DNA from: Kribbella steppae
GTDB lineage: Bacteria > Actinomycetota > Actinomycetes > Propionibacteriales > Kribbellaceae
Reading direction: 5' to 3'
Length of the DNA stretch: 64,000 nucleotides
Assembly (NCBI RefSeq): GCF_004342025.1
Contig: NZ_SLWN01000010.1
Span: forward strand, 274,317 to 338,316
The notes beneath the pieces are model-generated. The model did not search any database. It saw only the letters and a list, made by a program, of their open reading frames with translations, and was not told where the DNA came from. The position numbers and the translations under genes were made by a program. Positions 44,485-53,539 of this stretch are shown piece after piece (position 1 is the stretch's first letter; every line of letters begins with the position of its first letter).

Positions 44485-45039
44485 ATGGTCGGCAGCCCAC
44501 AAACCCGATTGGTGATCCTCCGTGGCAACTCCGCCTCGGGTAAGTCGACGATCGCGAAGCTATTGCGGGAGCGCCTCGGGCGTGGTGTCGCCTGGGTCGA
44601 GCAGGACTACCTGCGCCGTACGGTGCTCCGGGAGCACGACCGCCCGGGCCTTCCGAACCTTGGACTGATCGAGGTGACCACCCGGTACGCCCTCGACGCC
44701 GGCTATCACGTGATCGTCGAAGGAACCTTCGGTGCGCAACGGTACGGCGAGATGCTTCGGCGACTCACAGCTGATCATGCGGGCGTGACCAAGCTGTACT
44801 ACTTCGACGTACCGCTGGAGGAGACCCAGCGTCGGCATCAGACCAAACCGCTCATCACCGTCGGCCCGGAGAAACTGTCCGAGTGGTATCGCCACCGCGA
44901 TCTGCTCGGCCTCGTTGACGAGTCGATCATCACCGCCGACGAGAGCGAAGAACAGATCGTGACGCGACTGGTGAACGAGGTCGGATTCGGTGATCCCCCC
45001 GTGCGAGCCAGGTTCGAGCCGGCCGTCCATCTCGACTAG
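44485..45039 (+). CDS. P-loop kinase-like ATPase
   Basis: A 184-residue protein with Walker A GNSASGKSTIA (about residues 14-24) and a later HVIVEGTFGAQRYGEMLRRL stretch, typical of small-molecule or zeta-toxin-like kinases (AAA_33 type). A later Y-H-R helix (EWYRHRDLL) and the acidic IITADESEEQ tail follow. Phosphorylation of a nucleotide, antibiotic or other small molecule is plausible; the substrate is unknown. No toxin-antitoxin partner is adjacent. It is divergent from the reductase gene. Confidence 0.8.
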   Translation: MVGSPQTRLVILRGNSASGKSTIAKLLRERLGRGVAWVEQDYLRRTVLREHDRPGLPNLGLIEVTTRYALDAGYHVIVEGTFGAQRYGEMLRRLTADHAGVTKLYYFDVPLEETQRRHQTKPLITVGPEKLSEWYRHRDLLGLVDESIITADESEEQIVTRLVNEVGFGDPPVRARFEPAVHLD

Positions 45040-45161
45040 CGGCACCATCGGTTGATTCCGGCAAGTCTGGGCCCGTGGTCACGGGTGAGTCGCCGCGGGC
45101 CAGTCAGGCCCGGCGGTAGCCACGCAGCGCTTCGGGGATCAGGCTCAAACCCTCCCAAACG

Positions 45162-46661
45162 TCAGACTTGCTGGATAGCCTCGATCCGGTTCGAGCTGAT
45201 GGCTTTGGCGAAATCTGCGAAGTCCTGGTCGTTCTGGGCCGCGTAGCGTTCGGAGAAGTCGGTGATCGACTTGTCGAAGGAGTCGTCTTCGCCGAGGTAG
45301 GCGGCGATGGACACCGGATCGCCGGATCGGGCGTGTGCACGGGCCAGCGTCCACGCGCATGTGCGGCCGTAGAAGGCCAGCTCCGCGGGCTGCATCAGCT
45401 CCACGATCGCTGAGCCCTTCATGTCGCGCAGTTGGCGCCAGTAGAAATAGCGGTCGGCCTGAACACCTTTGGACCAGCCCAGGAAGATGTCGCTGCTGGC
45501 TTGCATCAATCGCTGTCCCTGGACCACCCGCTCGCCGGGCTGCTTGTACGTGCTCTTGCGCAACGGACCTTCGAGAACAGACCTGGTGGCTTCCTTGACC
45601 TGGAGAAACAGCGGATCGCTGCGGTCACGGCCCTGCAACAGGACGATGAACGCTCGAGTTCCGACGCTTCCGACGCCGACGACCTTGCGTGCCCAGTCGA
45701 CGATCTCGAAGCGCTCCAGCAGTTGCCGAAGCTCGGGTCGAAGGGTGGAACGGTAGTCCCGGAACAGTTTGACGACGACTTCGCCCATCTGTTCGGGACT
45801 CACGCCGTACGTCGTGTGGAGCTCGCGCGCGGGGACGATCACTGGCGGGACACTGGCGATGCGGTAGCGCCCGTCGACCTCTTCGCTGAGCTTGGACAGG
45901 GCCTGCTCGCTGTTGCGGGAGTGCGCCTTCTGGGCGTTCTTCTCGAAGCGCTTCTTGGCCTCTTTCACCTGCTTCGCCGTCAGCCCACGCATACCCTCGT
46001 CCTCGCGGGTGGCCTTGCTCTTGCTCTTCCGGGACATCTTGTCTTTGCCCTTGGCATCGGCTCCGGCCAGGAAGTCGACGACTGACTGCTTGATCTCTTC
46101 CTCGGAGGTGCGGGCGTACCACACGTCGAGGGTTCTCATGGTGGCGAACTCAGCCATCGTCTCCCGGTAGGCGGTGACACAGTCCTTCGTGATTGCACGA
46201 CCCTCCGACTCCGAGCAGCCGTTGTTCTGTGCCGCCACCATGAAACTCGCCGCCAGCCGTTTGACGTCGTACTCGAACGGTCCCGGAAGAGTCTCGTCGA
46301 AGTCGTTGATGTCGAACAGCATCGTTCGCTCCGGCGATGCGAAGACCCCGAAGTTCGACAGATGGGCGTCCCCACACAGTTGGACCTCGAGACCGGCCGT
46401 GGGTGTGTCGGCCAGGTCCGACGCCATGATCTTGGCAGCACCGCGGTAGAACGTGAACGGCGAGGCCATCATCCGGCCGTGCCGCACCGGGACCAGGTCT
46501 GCGTCACGCCGGAGGTTCTGCTCCTCGATGAGGGCCACCGGGTCCGGCCGGTCCGTGGCGGGCTTCCACCCTGCGTGACTGTCCGGCATCGCTCGCGTGC
46601 GAGCCTCCAGACCGCGTGCTCTGCGCTCCTCCAGCGTCAGATGTTGAACCTTCGTCGGCAT
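45162..46661 (-). CDS. DUF2252 protein, copy 1
   Basis: A 499-residue cytoplasmic protein of DUF2252: TFYRGAAKIMASDLADTPTA, then CGDAHLSNFGVFASPERTML and FDINDFDETLPGPFEYDVKR (about residues 115-135), WARKVVGVGSVGTRAFIVLL and WTLARAHARSGD near the end. The conserved GDAHLSN and DFDE resemble the catalytic and metal-binding loops of kinase-fold (APH/HipA-like) enzymes, but activity is unproven. An Arg/Lys-rich insertion is near residue 230. It follows the ClC gene on the same strand. A second copy lies at 59927. Confidence 0.88.
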   Translation of the reverse strand: MPTKVQHLTLEERRARGLEARTRAMPDSHAGWKPATDRPDPVALIEEQNLRRDADLVPVRHGRMMASPFTFYRGAAKIMASDLADTPTAGLEVQLCGDAHLSNFGVFASPERTMLFDINDFDETLPGPFEYDVKRLAASFMVAAQNNGCSESEGRAITKDCVTAYRETMAEFATMRTLDVWYARTSEEEIKQSVVDFLAGADAKGKDKMSRKSKSKATREDEGMRGLTAKQVKEAKKRFEKNAQKAHSRNSEQALSKLSEEVDGRYRIASVPPVIVPARELHTTYGVSPEQMGEVVVKLFRDYRSTLRPELRQLLERFEIVDWARKVVGVGSVGTRAFIVLLQGRDRSDPLFLQVKEATRSVLEGPLRKSTYKQPGERVVQGQRLMQASSDIFLGWSKGVQADRYFYWRQLRDMKGSAIVELMQPAELAFYGRTCAWTLARAHARSGDPVSIAAYLGEDDSFDKSITDFSERYAAQNDQDFADFAKAISSNRIEAIQQV

Positions 46662-46873
46662 GATCGGCCACCCTTCGCTCCGTCGCAGGGCGGCTCGTCG
46701 GGCGAGCCGGGTCCCCACCCCGCAATCCGCGTACTCTGCCGACAATTCAGCAGGACTCGGGTCGCCGCATCACCCCTGCGGGAGGATCACGGGCTCTGCC
46801 GGCGCCTCGGTCCGTTTGTCCCTCCGCCGAGGAGGTGGTGCGGCGGGGGTCCGATCGACCAGCCTCGGTGCAG

Positions 46874-48277
46874 TCAGCCGGTGGAGCGCGCCTGCGGCGA
46901 CCGGGACGGCTTCGGCGCCTCAGGACTTGGATCCGGGAGCATGTAGGTGATGACGAAGGCCACCACCACAGCCACCACGACCTGCGGTGTCACCGATATT
47001 CCGTCGGCACCGAGCAGCAGGGTGGCCAACAGCACCGAGGTCATTGGCAGCCGCAGCATCGTGGCGCACATGGCTCCGATGCCCATGCCGATCGCCGGCG
47101 CGAGACTCATGCCGGGCAAGCCGCTCGCGGCGATCCCCAGCACCGCACCGATGTACATCGCGGGAAAGACCGGTCCCCCGCGGAAGGCGCTCAGCGAGAG
47201 CCCGTAGGCCAAGGCCTTGCAGGCCGCGAGCAGGATCAGTACGCCGACCGAGTAGTCGGCGGCGTGTTCGACCAATGCGGGCATAGCATCCTGGCCGGAG
47301 AACAGCACCTGGGTGAAGCTTCTGTCGGAGATGAGCTGGTATGCCATCGCGGTGAGGCCGATTGCCACGCCGAGAACGGTCGTCACCAGCACACGGTTCA
47401 GGTGCACGACCGGGCGCAGCGACAGCCCGATCCAGCGGATCACCCAGCCCAGTAGCGCTCCAGCCACGCCCATGGCCAGAGCCCAGGCCATCGTGGCCAG
47501 CGTCGGATCCACCGCCGGCGGCACTGAGGGCAGGGCCAGCGAGAAACTGCCGAGGCCTGTCCAGTTGTCCAGCCCGATGAAGACCAGCGCGCCGACGCCG
47601 GAGGCGAGCAGTCCCGGCAGCGCCACCAGGCTCAGCGTCGCACCGCCGATGCCGGCGGCTTCCATGATCAGGAACGCGCCGAGCACCGGGGAGCCGAGCA
47701 GTGTGCTGATTGCGGCGAAGCTGCCGGCCGAGGCCATGATCGTCAAGGCCATCGGCGGCGCGTCTTTCTTCGCGAGGTGAACGGTCAGCGCGGCGAGGCC
47801 ACCACCGATGGCGATCAGGGGTGCCTCGGGTCCGAGGACGGCGCCCAGACTGAGCGTGGTCAGTGAGGCGAGGATGATGCCGGGGAGCTCCTTGTCCACG
47901 GGTGGACCTCCGCCGGTCTTGAACCCGAAGGCGGGTGAATGGCCCGCGTTTCCTGGCAGGTACCGGATGGTCAGCCCGGTGAGGCAGCCGCACAGCGCCA
48001 ACCAAGGAACCGGCCACCAGGCGGGGACACCGCCGGTGAAGATGTCCTGCGGCAGATCGTCGAACAGAAACTCCTGGATCGCGCCGACCAGCGCCAGGAA
48101 ACCGTAGGCGACACCTGAGATCGGGATGCCCAGGATCGCGGCGAGCAGCAGGGCTGATAGGTACGGCTTGGAGCGGATGACTTGGACCGGGTCCAGGTTC
48201 GGTGGTCCGGCCGGCGGCGAAGCGGCAGCCCGACTCTCCGCGGGGGATACGCCCGAGGGGACGTGCGAATCGCTCAT
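46874..48277 (-). CDS. Chloride channel (ClC) family protein, copy 1
   Basis: A 467-residue protein with about 10-12 hydrophobic helices. ClC-like motifs are GAVLGPEAPLIAIGGG (about residues 151-166), where the Glu aligns with the gating glutamate of the G-R-E-G-P motif, and FRGGPVFPAMYIGAVLGIAA near residue 380. The selectivity loops are diverged from CLC-ec1, so it may be a channel or an antiporter for another anion. It sits upstream of DUF2252 (212 bases). A related gene is at 63584. Confidence 0.87.
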   Translation of the reverse strand: MSDSHVPSGVSPAESRAAASPPAGPPNLDPVQVIRSKPYLSALLLAAILGIPISGVAYGFLALVGAIQEFLFDDLPQDIFTGGVPAWWPVPWLALCGCLTGLTIRYLPGNAGHSPAFGFKTGGGPPVDKELPGIILASLTTLSLGAVLGPEAPLIAIGGGLAALTVHLAKKDAPPMALTIMASAGSFAAISTLLGSPVLGAFLIMEAAGIGGATLSLVALPGLLASGVGALVFIGLDNWTGLGSFSLALPSVPPAVDPTLATMAWALAMGVAGALLGWVIRWIGLSLRPVVHLNRVLVTTVLGVAIGLTAMAYQLISDRSFTQVLFSGQDAMPALVEHAADYSVGVLILLAACKALAYGLSLSAFRGGPVFPAMYIGAVLGIAASGLPGMSLAPAIGMGIGAMCATMLRLPMTSVLLATLLLGADGISVTPQVVVAVVVAFVITYMLPDPSPEAPKPSRSPQARSTG

Positions 48278-48586
48278 CAGTCTCGCTTCCCTAACCAGAA
48301 CTACCCCGGCTTGCCGGTCACTTCGGGCGGCCGAGTGGTCACATCGTGCTGCCTCCATCAGCTTGCCGAGTTCGGCGCCTGTCGTTCACGAACTGCTGCC
48401 CGATGTCCCGCACGTCATGACCTGGTGCGGCCGCGAGACGACTGCGCCTCGCCCGAACCAGTCACCGATCGCTCGGTGGCGCGCCCACAGGGCCGAATCT
48501 CGATTGTGTGCTCATCGAGCGGCGGCAACCTCGTCCCGCCAGGATGAATCCGATGCCCGCCCTTGCGATCTCGGTCGCCCCAGCAG
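48278..48586. other. Intergenic region without recognised feature
   Basis: About 310 bases between the ClC start and the TetR stop. No credible frame, hairpin or palindrome was seen. It should hold the ClC promoter. Confidence 0.5.
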
Positions 48587-49222
48587 TCAGGCTCGCCAGC
48601 GGTCGGTCAGTTCGTCATTGCTAGGCGGCGGTCCCGGAAGTTCCGAACCGCCGCCCGGTCGTTCCTCGCGCCGATGCATCGCCTCCAGCATCAAGGCGAG
48701 GTACCGATGCCGGAGTTGGTTCGTCCGAGCCTCGTCGCCGAGCTTGATCGACGTGATCTGCTCCAGGATCACCCCGAAGTCCTCGACCACGATCCCCGGC
48801 CGGAGGTACTCCTTCGTCCGCGCGTAGATGGCCTGGTTCAGCTCAGCCGCCCGGGCGGCGTCCTGCCAGAGGTCGGGCGTCGGGGTGAACGTTCCCGCCA
48901 GCCGCTGGGTCAATGAGTTGGTGTCAGCGTCGACCAGCGCGTGCAGGAACGCTCCGAACGCAACCCACGGCTCGCGGTCGTCGGCGAGCGCCTTTTCCGA
49001 CTCCTCGACGTACCGGGCCAGTCCGTCGCTGCAGAGCTTGCGGAGCAACTCCTCCTTGCTCGCGTACCGCCGGTAGAGGGCGCTGATACCGACACCAGCG
49101 CGCTCGGCCACAGCGGAGATCGGGGCGCCGGGATCGGCGATGAACACCGCCCGGGCCGCGGCCAGGATCACTTCGTCGTTGCGGGCCGCCTGCGCCTGCC
49201 GGCCACTGAGAGCTTTCGTCAT
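48587..49222 (-). CDS. TetR-family transcriptional regulator
   Basis: A 211-residue regulator. The TetR_N helix-turn-helix is at about residues 35-60 (ISAVAERAGVGISALYRRYA, then SKEELLRKL). The C-terminus has a helical pocket and a Gly/Pro-rich tail (RREERPGGGSELPGPPPSND). It is divergent from a DHA2-type MFS exporter, with two GGAACG-type repeats between them (49242-49289), so it probably represses that pump. Ligand unknown. Confidence 0.88.
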   Translation of the reverse strand: MTKALSGRQAQAARNDEVILAAARAVFIADPGAPISAVAERAGVGISALYRRYASKEELLRKLCSDGLARYVEESEKALADDREPWVAFGAFLHALVDADTNSLTQRLAGTFTPTPDLWQDAARAAELNQAIYARTKEYLRPGIVVEDFGVILEQITSIKLGDEARTNQLRHRYLALMLEAMHRREERPGGGSELPGPPPSNDELTDRWRA

Positions 49223-49239
49223 GTCACCAAGATTACCAC

Positions 49240-49289
49240 TTGAACGGAATGCTCCGTTCCGCTAGAGTTGGAACAGAACAGTTCGTTCC
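49240..49289 (+). promoter_or_regulatory. Promoter and TetR operators of the MFS pump gene
   Basis: TTGAAC (49240-49245), 17 bases, TAGAGT (49263-49268) make a sigma-70-like promoter for the pump. The palindrome GAACGGA-4-TCCGTTC (49242-49259) overlaps the -35 and spacer, and a second inverted repeat GGAAC-10-GTTCC (49270-49289) covers the start of transcription. Both share the GGAAC(G) half site. Confidence 0.7.
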
Positions 49290-49306
49290 GTTTGAGTCTG
49301 GAGTCG

Positions 49307-50791
49307 ATGATGACCGCAGTCGCAGAACTCCCCAGCAGCGCAGCAGCAGCCGTCATCGAGCCCGCCCCGCGGCGCCTTCGCAACCGCTGGCTCGCCTTCT
49401 CCGCGGTCATCACCGCGTCCGTGATGGACCTACTCGACTCGACCGTGATGAACGTCGCTGCCCCCGCCATCCGCGCCGACCTCGGCGGCTCCTACGCGAG
49501 CCTTCAGTGGATGGCCGCCGGGTACACGATGGCCCTGGCCGTCCTGCTCCTCGTCGGCGGCCGCCTGGGTGACCTGGTCGGCCGGAAGCAGGCGCTGCTG
49601 ATCGGCGTCGGCGGGTTCACCGTGACCTCGTTCCTCTGCGGCCTGGCGGTGTCGTCGGAGATGCTGATCGCCGCGCGCGTCGCCCAGGGCGCGTTCGCCG
49701 CGATCATGTTGCCGCAGGGCTTCGGACTGGCCCGGGACCTGTTCGAACCGGGCGAGCGCGCCAAGGCGTTCGGGTTCTTCGGTCCGGTGATGGGTCTGTC
49801 GGCGGTGATCGGCCCGATCGTCGGCGGCACGCTGCTCGACGCGGACCTGCTGGGGACCGGCTGGCGAGCGATCTTCCTGGTGAACATCCCGGTCGGCATC
49901 TTCACCTTCGTCGTCGCGGCCAAGTACCTGCCGAACAGCCGGCCCACGGGCCGCCGGATCTCGCTGGACATTCCCGGGCTGCTGATCGCCGGCGCCGGCC
50001 TGGTTGCCCTGGTCTACCCGCTGGTGCAGGGTCACGAGATCGGCTGGCCGCTGTGGTCGAAGGCGCTGCTGGTCGCCTCGGTACCGGTGCTCGCCGGGTT
50101 CGGTGTCTACCAGTCCCGCCGGCAGCGCAGCGGTGCGACCCCGCTGATCGAGCCCCGGCTGCTGCGGAGCCGCTCGTACCTGTCCGGCGTGTTCTTCGCG
50201 GTGGTCTTCTTCGGTGCGATGGCCGGCACGTTCGTCCTGGGCATGTTCCTCCAGGTCGGCCTCGGCTACAGCCCGATCCACGCGAGCCTGGCGATGGCGC
50301 CCTGGGCCTTCGGGGCGCTGGTCGGCTCGGCGGTCTCCGGGATTGCGATGCAGAAGTACGGCCGCAAGCTGCTTCACATCGGCCTCGCGCTGATGGCGAT
50401 TGGTCTGGTCGGACTGTACGGCGTACTGGCGCTGAGCGGCCTGAACGTCGGGCATTGGGATCTCGCAGTCCCCAATCTGATCGGCGGCGCCGGTATGGGC
50501 ATGGTCTTCGTCCCGCTGTTCGACATCGTCCTGAGCGGCGTCCGGGACGAGGAGGTCGGCTCGGCCACCGGCATGCTGGGCTCGCTCGAGCAGGTGGGCA
50601 TCGCGCTCGGTATCGCGGTGATCGGGACCATCTTCATGGGCAAGGTCGCCCACGCCGAGCCCTCGACCCGCGCCCTGGCCGCGCTCGACGGCACCCAGAC
50701 GGCCCTCCTCGCAACCACCGGCGGCATCCTCCTCGCGTTCGCGGCCGGCTTCCTGCTCCCCAAAACCGCCCGCCCCACCCCCGACCACTAA
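49307..50791 (+). CDS. MFS multidrug exporter, DHA2 (EmrB/QacA) type
   Basis: A 494-residue transporter with about 14 helices. Early motif WLAFSAVITASVMDLLDSTV with MNVAAPAIRADLGGS is typical of DHA2 pumps. The loop 2-3 motif is GGRLGDLVGRKQALL and motif C is GPVMGLSAVIGPIVGG. It exports a drug or metabolite by proton antiport; the substrate is unknown. The start is ATG 49307 or 49310, with CTGGAG upstream. Regulated by the divergent TetR protein. Confidence 0.92.
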   Translation: MMTAVAELPSSAAAAVIEPAPRRLRNRWLAFSAVITASVMDLLDSTVMNVAAPAIRADLGGSYASLQWMAAGYTMALAVLLLVGGRLGDLVGRKQALLIGVGGFTVTSFLCGLAVSSEMLIAARVAQGAFAAIMLPQGFGLARDLFEPGERAKAFGFFGPVMGLSAVIGPIVGGTLLDADLLGTGWRAIFLVNIPVGIFTFVVAAKYLPNSRPTGRRISLDIPGLLIAGAGLVALVYPLVQGHEIGWPLWSKALLVASVPVLAGFGVYQSRRQRSGATPLIEPRLLRSRSYLSGVFFAVVFFGAMAGTFVLGMFLQVGLGYSPIHASLAMAPWAFGALVGSAVSGIAMQKYGRKLLHIGLALMAIGLVGLYGVLALSGLNVGHWDLAVPNLIGGAGMGMVFVPLFDIVLSGVRDEEVGSATGMLGSLEQVGIALGIAVIGTIFMGKVAHAEPSTRALAALDGTQTALLATTGGILLAFAAGFLLPKTARPTPDH

Positions 50792-50848
50792 CCCCAACTG
50801 TCACCGGACCTGCAGATTCGTGTGGTGCCTCGACGTAGTGTGGATGAC

Positions 50849-51646
50849 ATGGTGGCCGTAGTCGAAGGCACGCTTTCGTCCGGTCTGCCCTACCTGCAGC
50901 TGGGGCAAGGACCTCCGATGGTCATGATGCCGGGTCTCAGTGCTGAGCACGCGAACCCGACCGGTCTGTGGCGCCGCATATACCTGTCTGGGGCAGCCCC
51001 GTACGCCGAGCATTTCACGGTATTCCTGGCCAACCGGCGAGCCGGTCTGGCGCCCGGATCATCCATGACGGACATCGCCGCGGACTACGCCGTAGCGATC
51101 GAGAACGACATCGGCGAGCCTGTCATGTTGCATGGAACGTCGACGGGCGGGTCTGTGGCGCTGCAGCTGGCGGTTGACCGGCCCGAGCTGGTGAAGCGGT
51201 TGGTGCTTGCTTCAGCCGCATGCCGGTTGTCACCTGCAGGACGGCGTATGCAGGCGGAGTTCGCACGCCTGACGACCGAAGGCGACGTACGTCGGGCATG
51301 GGCCAACGTGATGGGGATGGTGGCGCCAGGATTACTCAGGCCTCCCGTATGGGGGTTGGGCTGGCTCGCGGGGCGGAGGTTGGCCGTTGACGATCCGGCC
51401 GACATGTTGATCACGGTGGCGGCCGAGGATTCCTTCGACGCGGAGCCGGGCCTCCATCGTGTCCAGGCCGCCACACTCGTGCTGGGTGGGACGACAGATC
51501 CCTTCTATTCCGAGGACCTCTTCAGGCGGACCGCCGCTGGTGTGCCGGACGGGCGGGCGGTGCTCTTCCCCGGCAAGGGCCACATGTACCCGGCGACCTC
51601 CAAGCACGCCGCCGGCTTGAGCTTGGGCTTCTTCATCGCTGGCTGA
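50849..51646 (+). CDS. Alpha/beta-hydrolase
   Basis: A 265-residue hydrolase. The nucleophile elbow is HGTSTGGSVALQLAVDRPEL (about residues 93-112, Ser in GTSTG), the acidic residue is in GGTTDPFYSEDLF and the catalytic His in FPGKGHMYPATS. Oxyanion residues precede in MMPGLSAEHAN. ATG 50849 was chosen; GTG 50822 would add nine residues. It starts 58 bases after the MFS pump on the same strand and could be read through. Substrate not inferable. Confidence 0.84.
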   Translation: MVAVVEGTLSSGLPYLQLGQGPPMVMMPGLSAEHANPTGLWRRIYLSGAAPYAEHFTVFLANRRAGLAPGSSMTDIAADYAVAIENDIGEPVMLHGTSTGGSVALQLAVDRPELVKRLVLASAACRLSPAGRRMQAEFARLTTEGDVRRAWANVMGMVAPGLLRPPVWGLGWLAGRRLAVDDPADMLITVAAEDSFDAEPGLHRVQAATLVLGGTTDPFYSEDLFRRTAAGVPDGRAVLFPGKGHMYPATSKHAAGLSLGFFIAG

Positions 51647-51743
51647 GGGAGGATGGGCGCAGGCGACTAGGGCGAGCACACACAACGCCGTACTCGGAAG
51701 ACCGATGGACCGAACTGCCAGCCATGACCTTCTCTGCACTTAC

Positions 51744-53381
51744 TTAGAGGGTGCCCTTCTCGACGATGCGGTGCCTGATTCCGTACGCGACGGCGGCGGT
51801 ACGCGAGTCGACGTTGAGCTTGGTGAAGATGTTGGACACGTGGCGATGGACCGTGCGCTCGCTGAGGTGCAGCTCGTTGGCGATCGCGCGGTTCGCTTTG
51901 CCTCGGGCGATGAGGCAGAGGACCTCGATCTCCCGTCGAGTGAGCCCGTGTGTCTCGGAACCAGCGTCCGTGGCTGCGACGATCCGGTCCAGCTGAGCCA
52001 GATCCGGACGCGCGCCGAGCCGTTCGAATGTCTCCCGGGCCGCAGAGAATTCGAGCCGCGCACCATCATGGTCAGCGAGCGCGCGGCAGGCCTGCCCGAT
52101 CAGGACGTTCAGCTTGGCCACCTCGTGCGGGGCATCCTGCTCCTGCCAGGTACCGGCGGCCTGGCGGAGGAGTGGCAGCGCGCTCCCGGGATCGCCCTCG
52201 GAGAGCGCCAGCGCGCCTCTGATGGCGGAGGTCTCGGCCTCGATGACAGGCGTCGTCAGCTCGCCCGTGATCTCCTCGAACTCGGTCACGGCATCCCGGG
52301 CCGCCTCGATCTTCCCCTCCTCGAGGTAGATGGAGACCACGGCCTTCAACAGGTCCAGGCGGTCGGGCCTCGCGGTCACCTCGGTCAGCGCCCGACGGAC
52401 GCCGGCTTCTGAGGCGTCGATATCACCTTCGGCGAGTCTGAGGAGGGCGAGTCCCGGCTGTGTCGGGCAGCCATGTTCCGCCGCGCGGCGGTAGGCGTCT
52501 TCGGCGGCATCCCACTCGCCGCGCAGTCGCCGGACCTCACCGAGCTGGTAGTACGCGTGGCCGCAGACCCAACCGGTGTAGCCGTCGAGGTCGGTACAGA
52601 CCGCGGCAATCTCCTCGAGGGCGTCCGGCCAGGCACCGTTGAGGAACATCAACCGTGAGCGGTAGATGCGGCAGTTCCCGAGGTACGCACCTCCCAGACT
52701 GCTGAGCGAATCGAGCCACCTGGCCATCGACCGGTTCCAAGCCCGGGCGCGAGCGAAGTCGCGGGCCAGAAAGCAGCCGCGGACGGCGGCGCAGTAGATC
52801 CACGGGGTGACACGTGGCGATAGGCCATGGGTGGCGATGGCCATCGCCTCCTCCAGGTGATCGAGCCCGTCCTGCGGCCGCCCGTCGTCGATCAGGGTCT
52901 GACCCCACAGGCTCAATGCCCAGGGGACCACCTCGCCCTGACCTTCGTCGACGATCGCCCTCAGCAGCTCGTCGGCACGAGCGCGGTTGCCCGTCGTTGC
53001 GTGGAACATCGCCTCGGGGATCTTGAGCCACAGGCTGGTGGCCATAGCGGGGCCCAGAGTGCGGCTCGTCTGCTTGAGCCAACCGCTTGCTTCGACGATC
53101 TCGTTGGTGTTCAACAGGGCCCACCACAGCCAGAACGCCACCTGCGCCGCGTCCTCGAGTTCGCCGGCACTGACCCGGAGGTCGAAGACACGGTGAAGCA
53201 GGGCGACCGCCTCGTCACCCCGGGCAGAGACCTGGGCCGCCTCGGCGAACGCTTCCAGATCCTCGACGACGAGCGGCTCTTCGGCGTCTGCCGCGGCGTA
53301 CTCCGCACACGCCTCCTCCCACCGGGAGGCCCGGTGAAGCTCCCGCGCGCGGACCAGGTGCGCCGTGGCGACGGCTGCCAT
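51744..53381 (-). CDS. LuxR-family regulator with TPR domain
   Basis: A 545-residue regulator. The N-terminal 460 residues are tandem helical TPR-like repeats (LHRASRWEEACAEYAAADAE, then YYQLGEVRRLRGEWDAAEDA), without the AAA ATPase of LAL proteins. The C-terminal LuxR helix-turn-helix (about 478-535) contains THGLTRREIEVLCLIARGKA and NELHLSERTVHRHVSNIFTK. A repeat TGGGTA-GTTA-TACCCA lies 30 bases upstream and may be its binding site. Divergent hydrolase gene is a likely target. Ligand unknown. Confidence 0.88.
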   Translation of the reverse strand: MAAVATAHLVRARELHRASRWEEACAEYAAADAEEPLVVEDLEAFAEAAQVSARGDEAVALLHRVFDLRVSAGELEDAAQVAFWLWWALLNTNEIVEASGWLKQTSRTLGPAMATSLWLKIPEAMFHATTGNRARADELLRAIVDEGQGEVVPWALSLWGQTLIDDGRPQDGLDHLEEAMAIATHGLSPRVTPWIYCAAVRGCFLARDFARARAWNRSMARWLDSLSSLGGAYLGNCRIYRSRLMFLNGAWPDALEEIAAVCTDLDGYTGWVCGHAYYQLGEVRRLRGEWDAAEDAYRRAAEHGCPTQPGLALLRLAEGDIDASEAGVRRALTEVTARPDRLDLLKAVVSIYLEEGKIEAARDAVTEFEEITGELTTPVIEAETSAIRGALALSEGDPGSALPLLRQAAGTWQEQDAPHEVAKLNVLIGQACRALADHDGARLEFSAARETFERLGARPDLAQLDRIVAATDAGSETHGLTRREIEVLCLIARGKANRAIANELHLSERTVHRHVSNIFTKLNVDSRTAAVAYGIRHRIVEKGTL

Positions 53382-53410
53382 GCCTCCAGCATGGCCCGCC
53401 GGATCGGAGA

Positions 53411-53426
53411 TGGGTAGTTATACCCA
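53411..53426. promoter_or_regulatory. Possible operator between the LuxR-TPR and hydrolase genes
   Basis: TGGGTA (53411-53416), four bases, TACCCA (53421-53426), an inverted repeat with an AT-rich centre, 30 bases before the regulator start. A LuxR-type dimer site is plausible. Confidence 0.4.
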
Positions 53427-53539
53427 CGCCGTTGGACCCAGGGTGGCAGCCAATGCCGATCCCCCCGGCTGAGCGGTCGGCCAGTCTCGAATCAGACGCT
53501 CGCAAGGCGGACGCCACACCTACGAACTAAGGGGTTCCG

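Noticed and set aside
44485..45039. Zeta-toxin of a toxin-antitoxin pair
   Set aside because: The P-loop fits, but no antitoxin-like small gene is adjacent; a small-molecule kinase is as likely.
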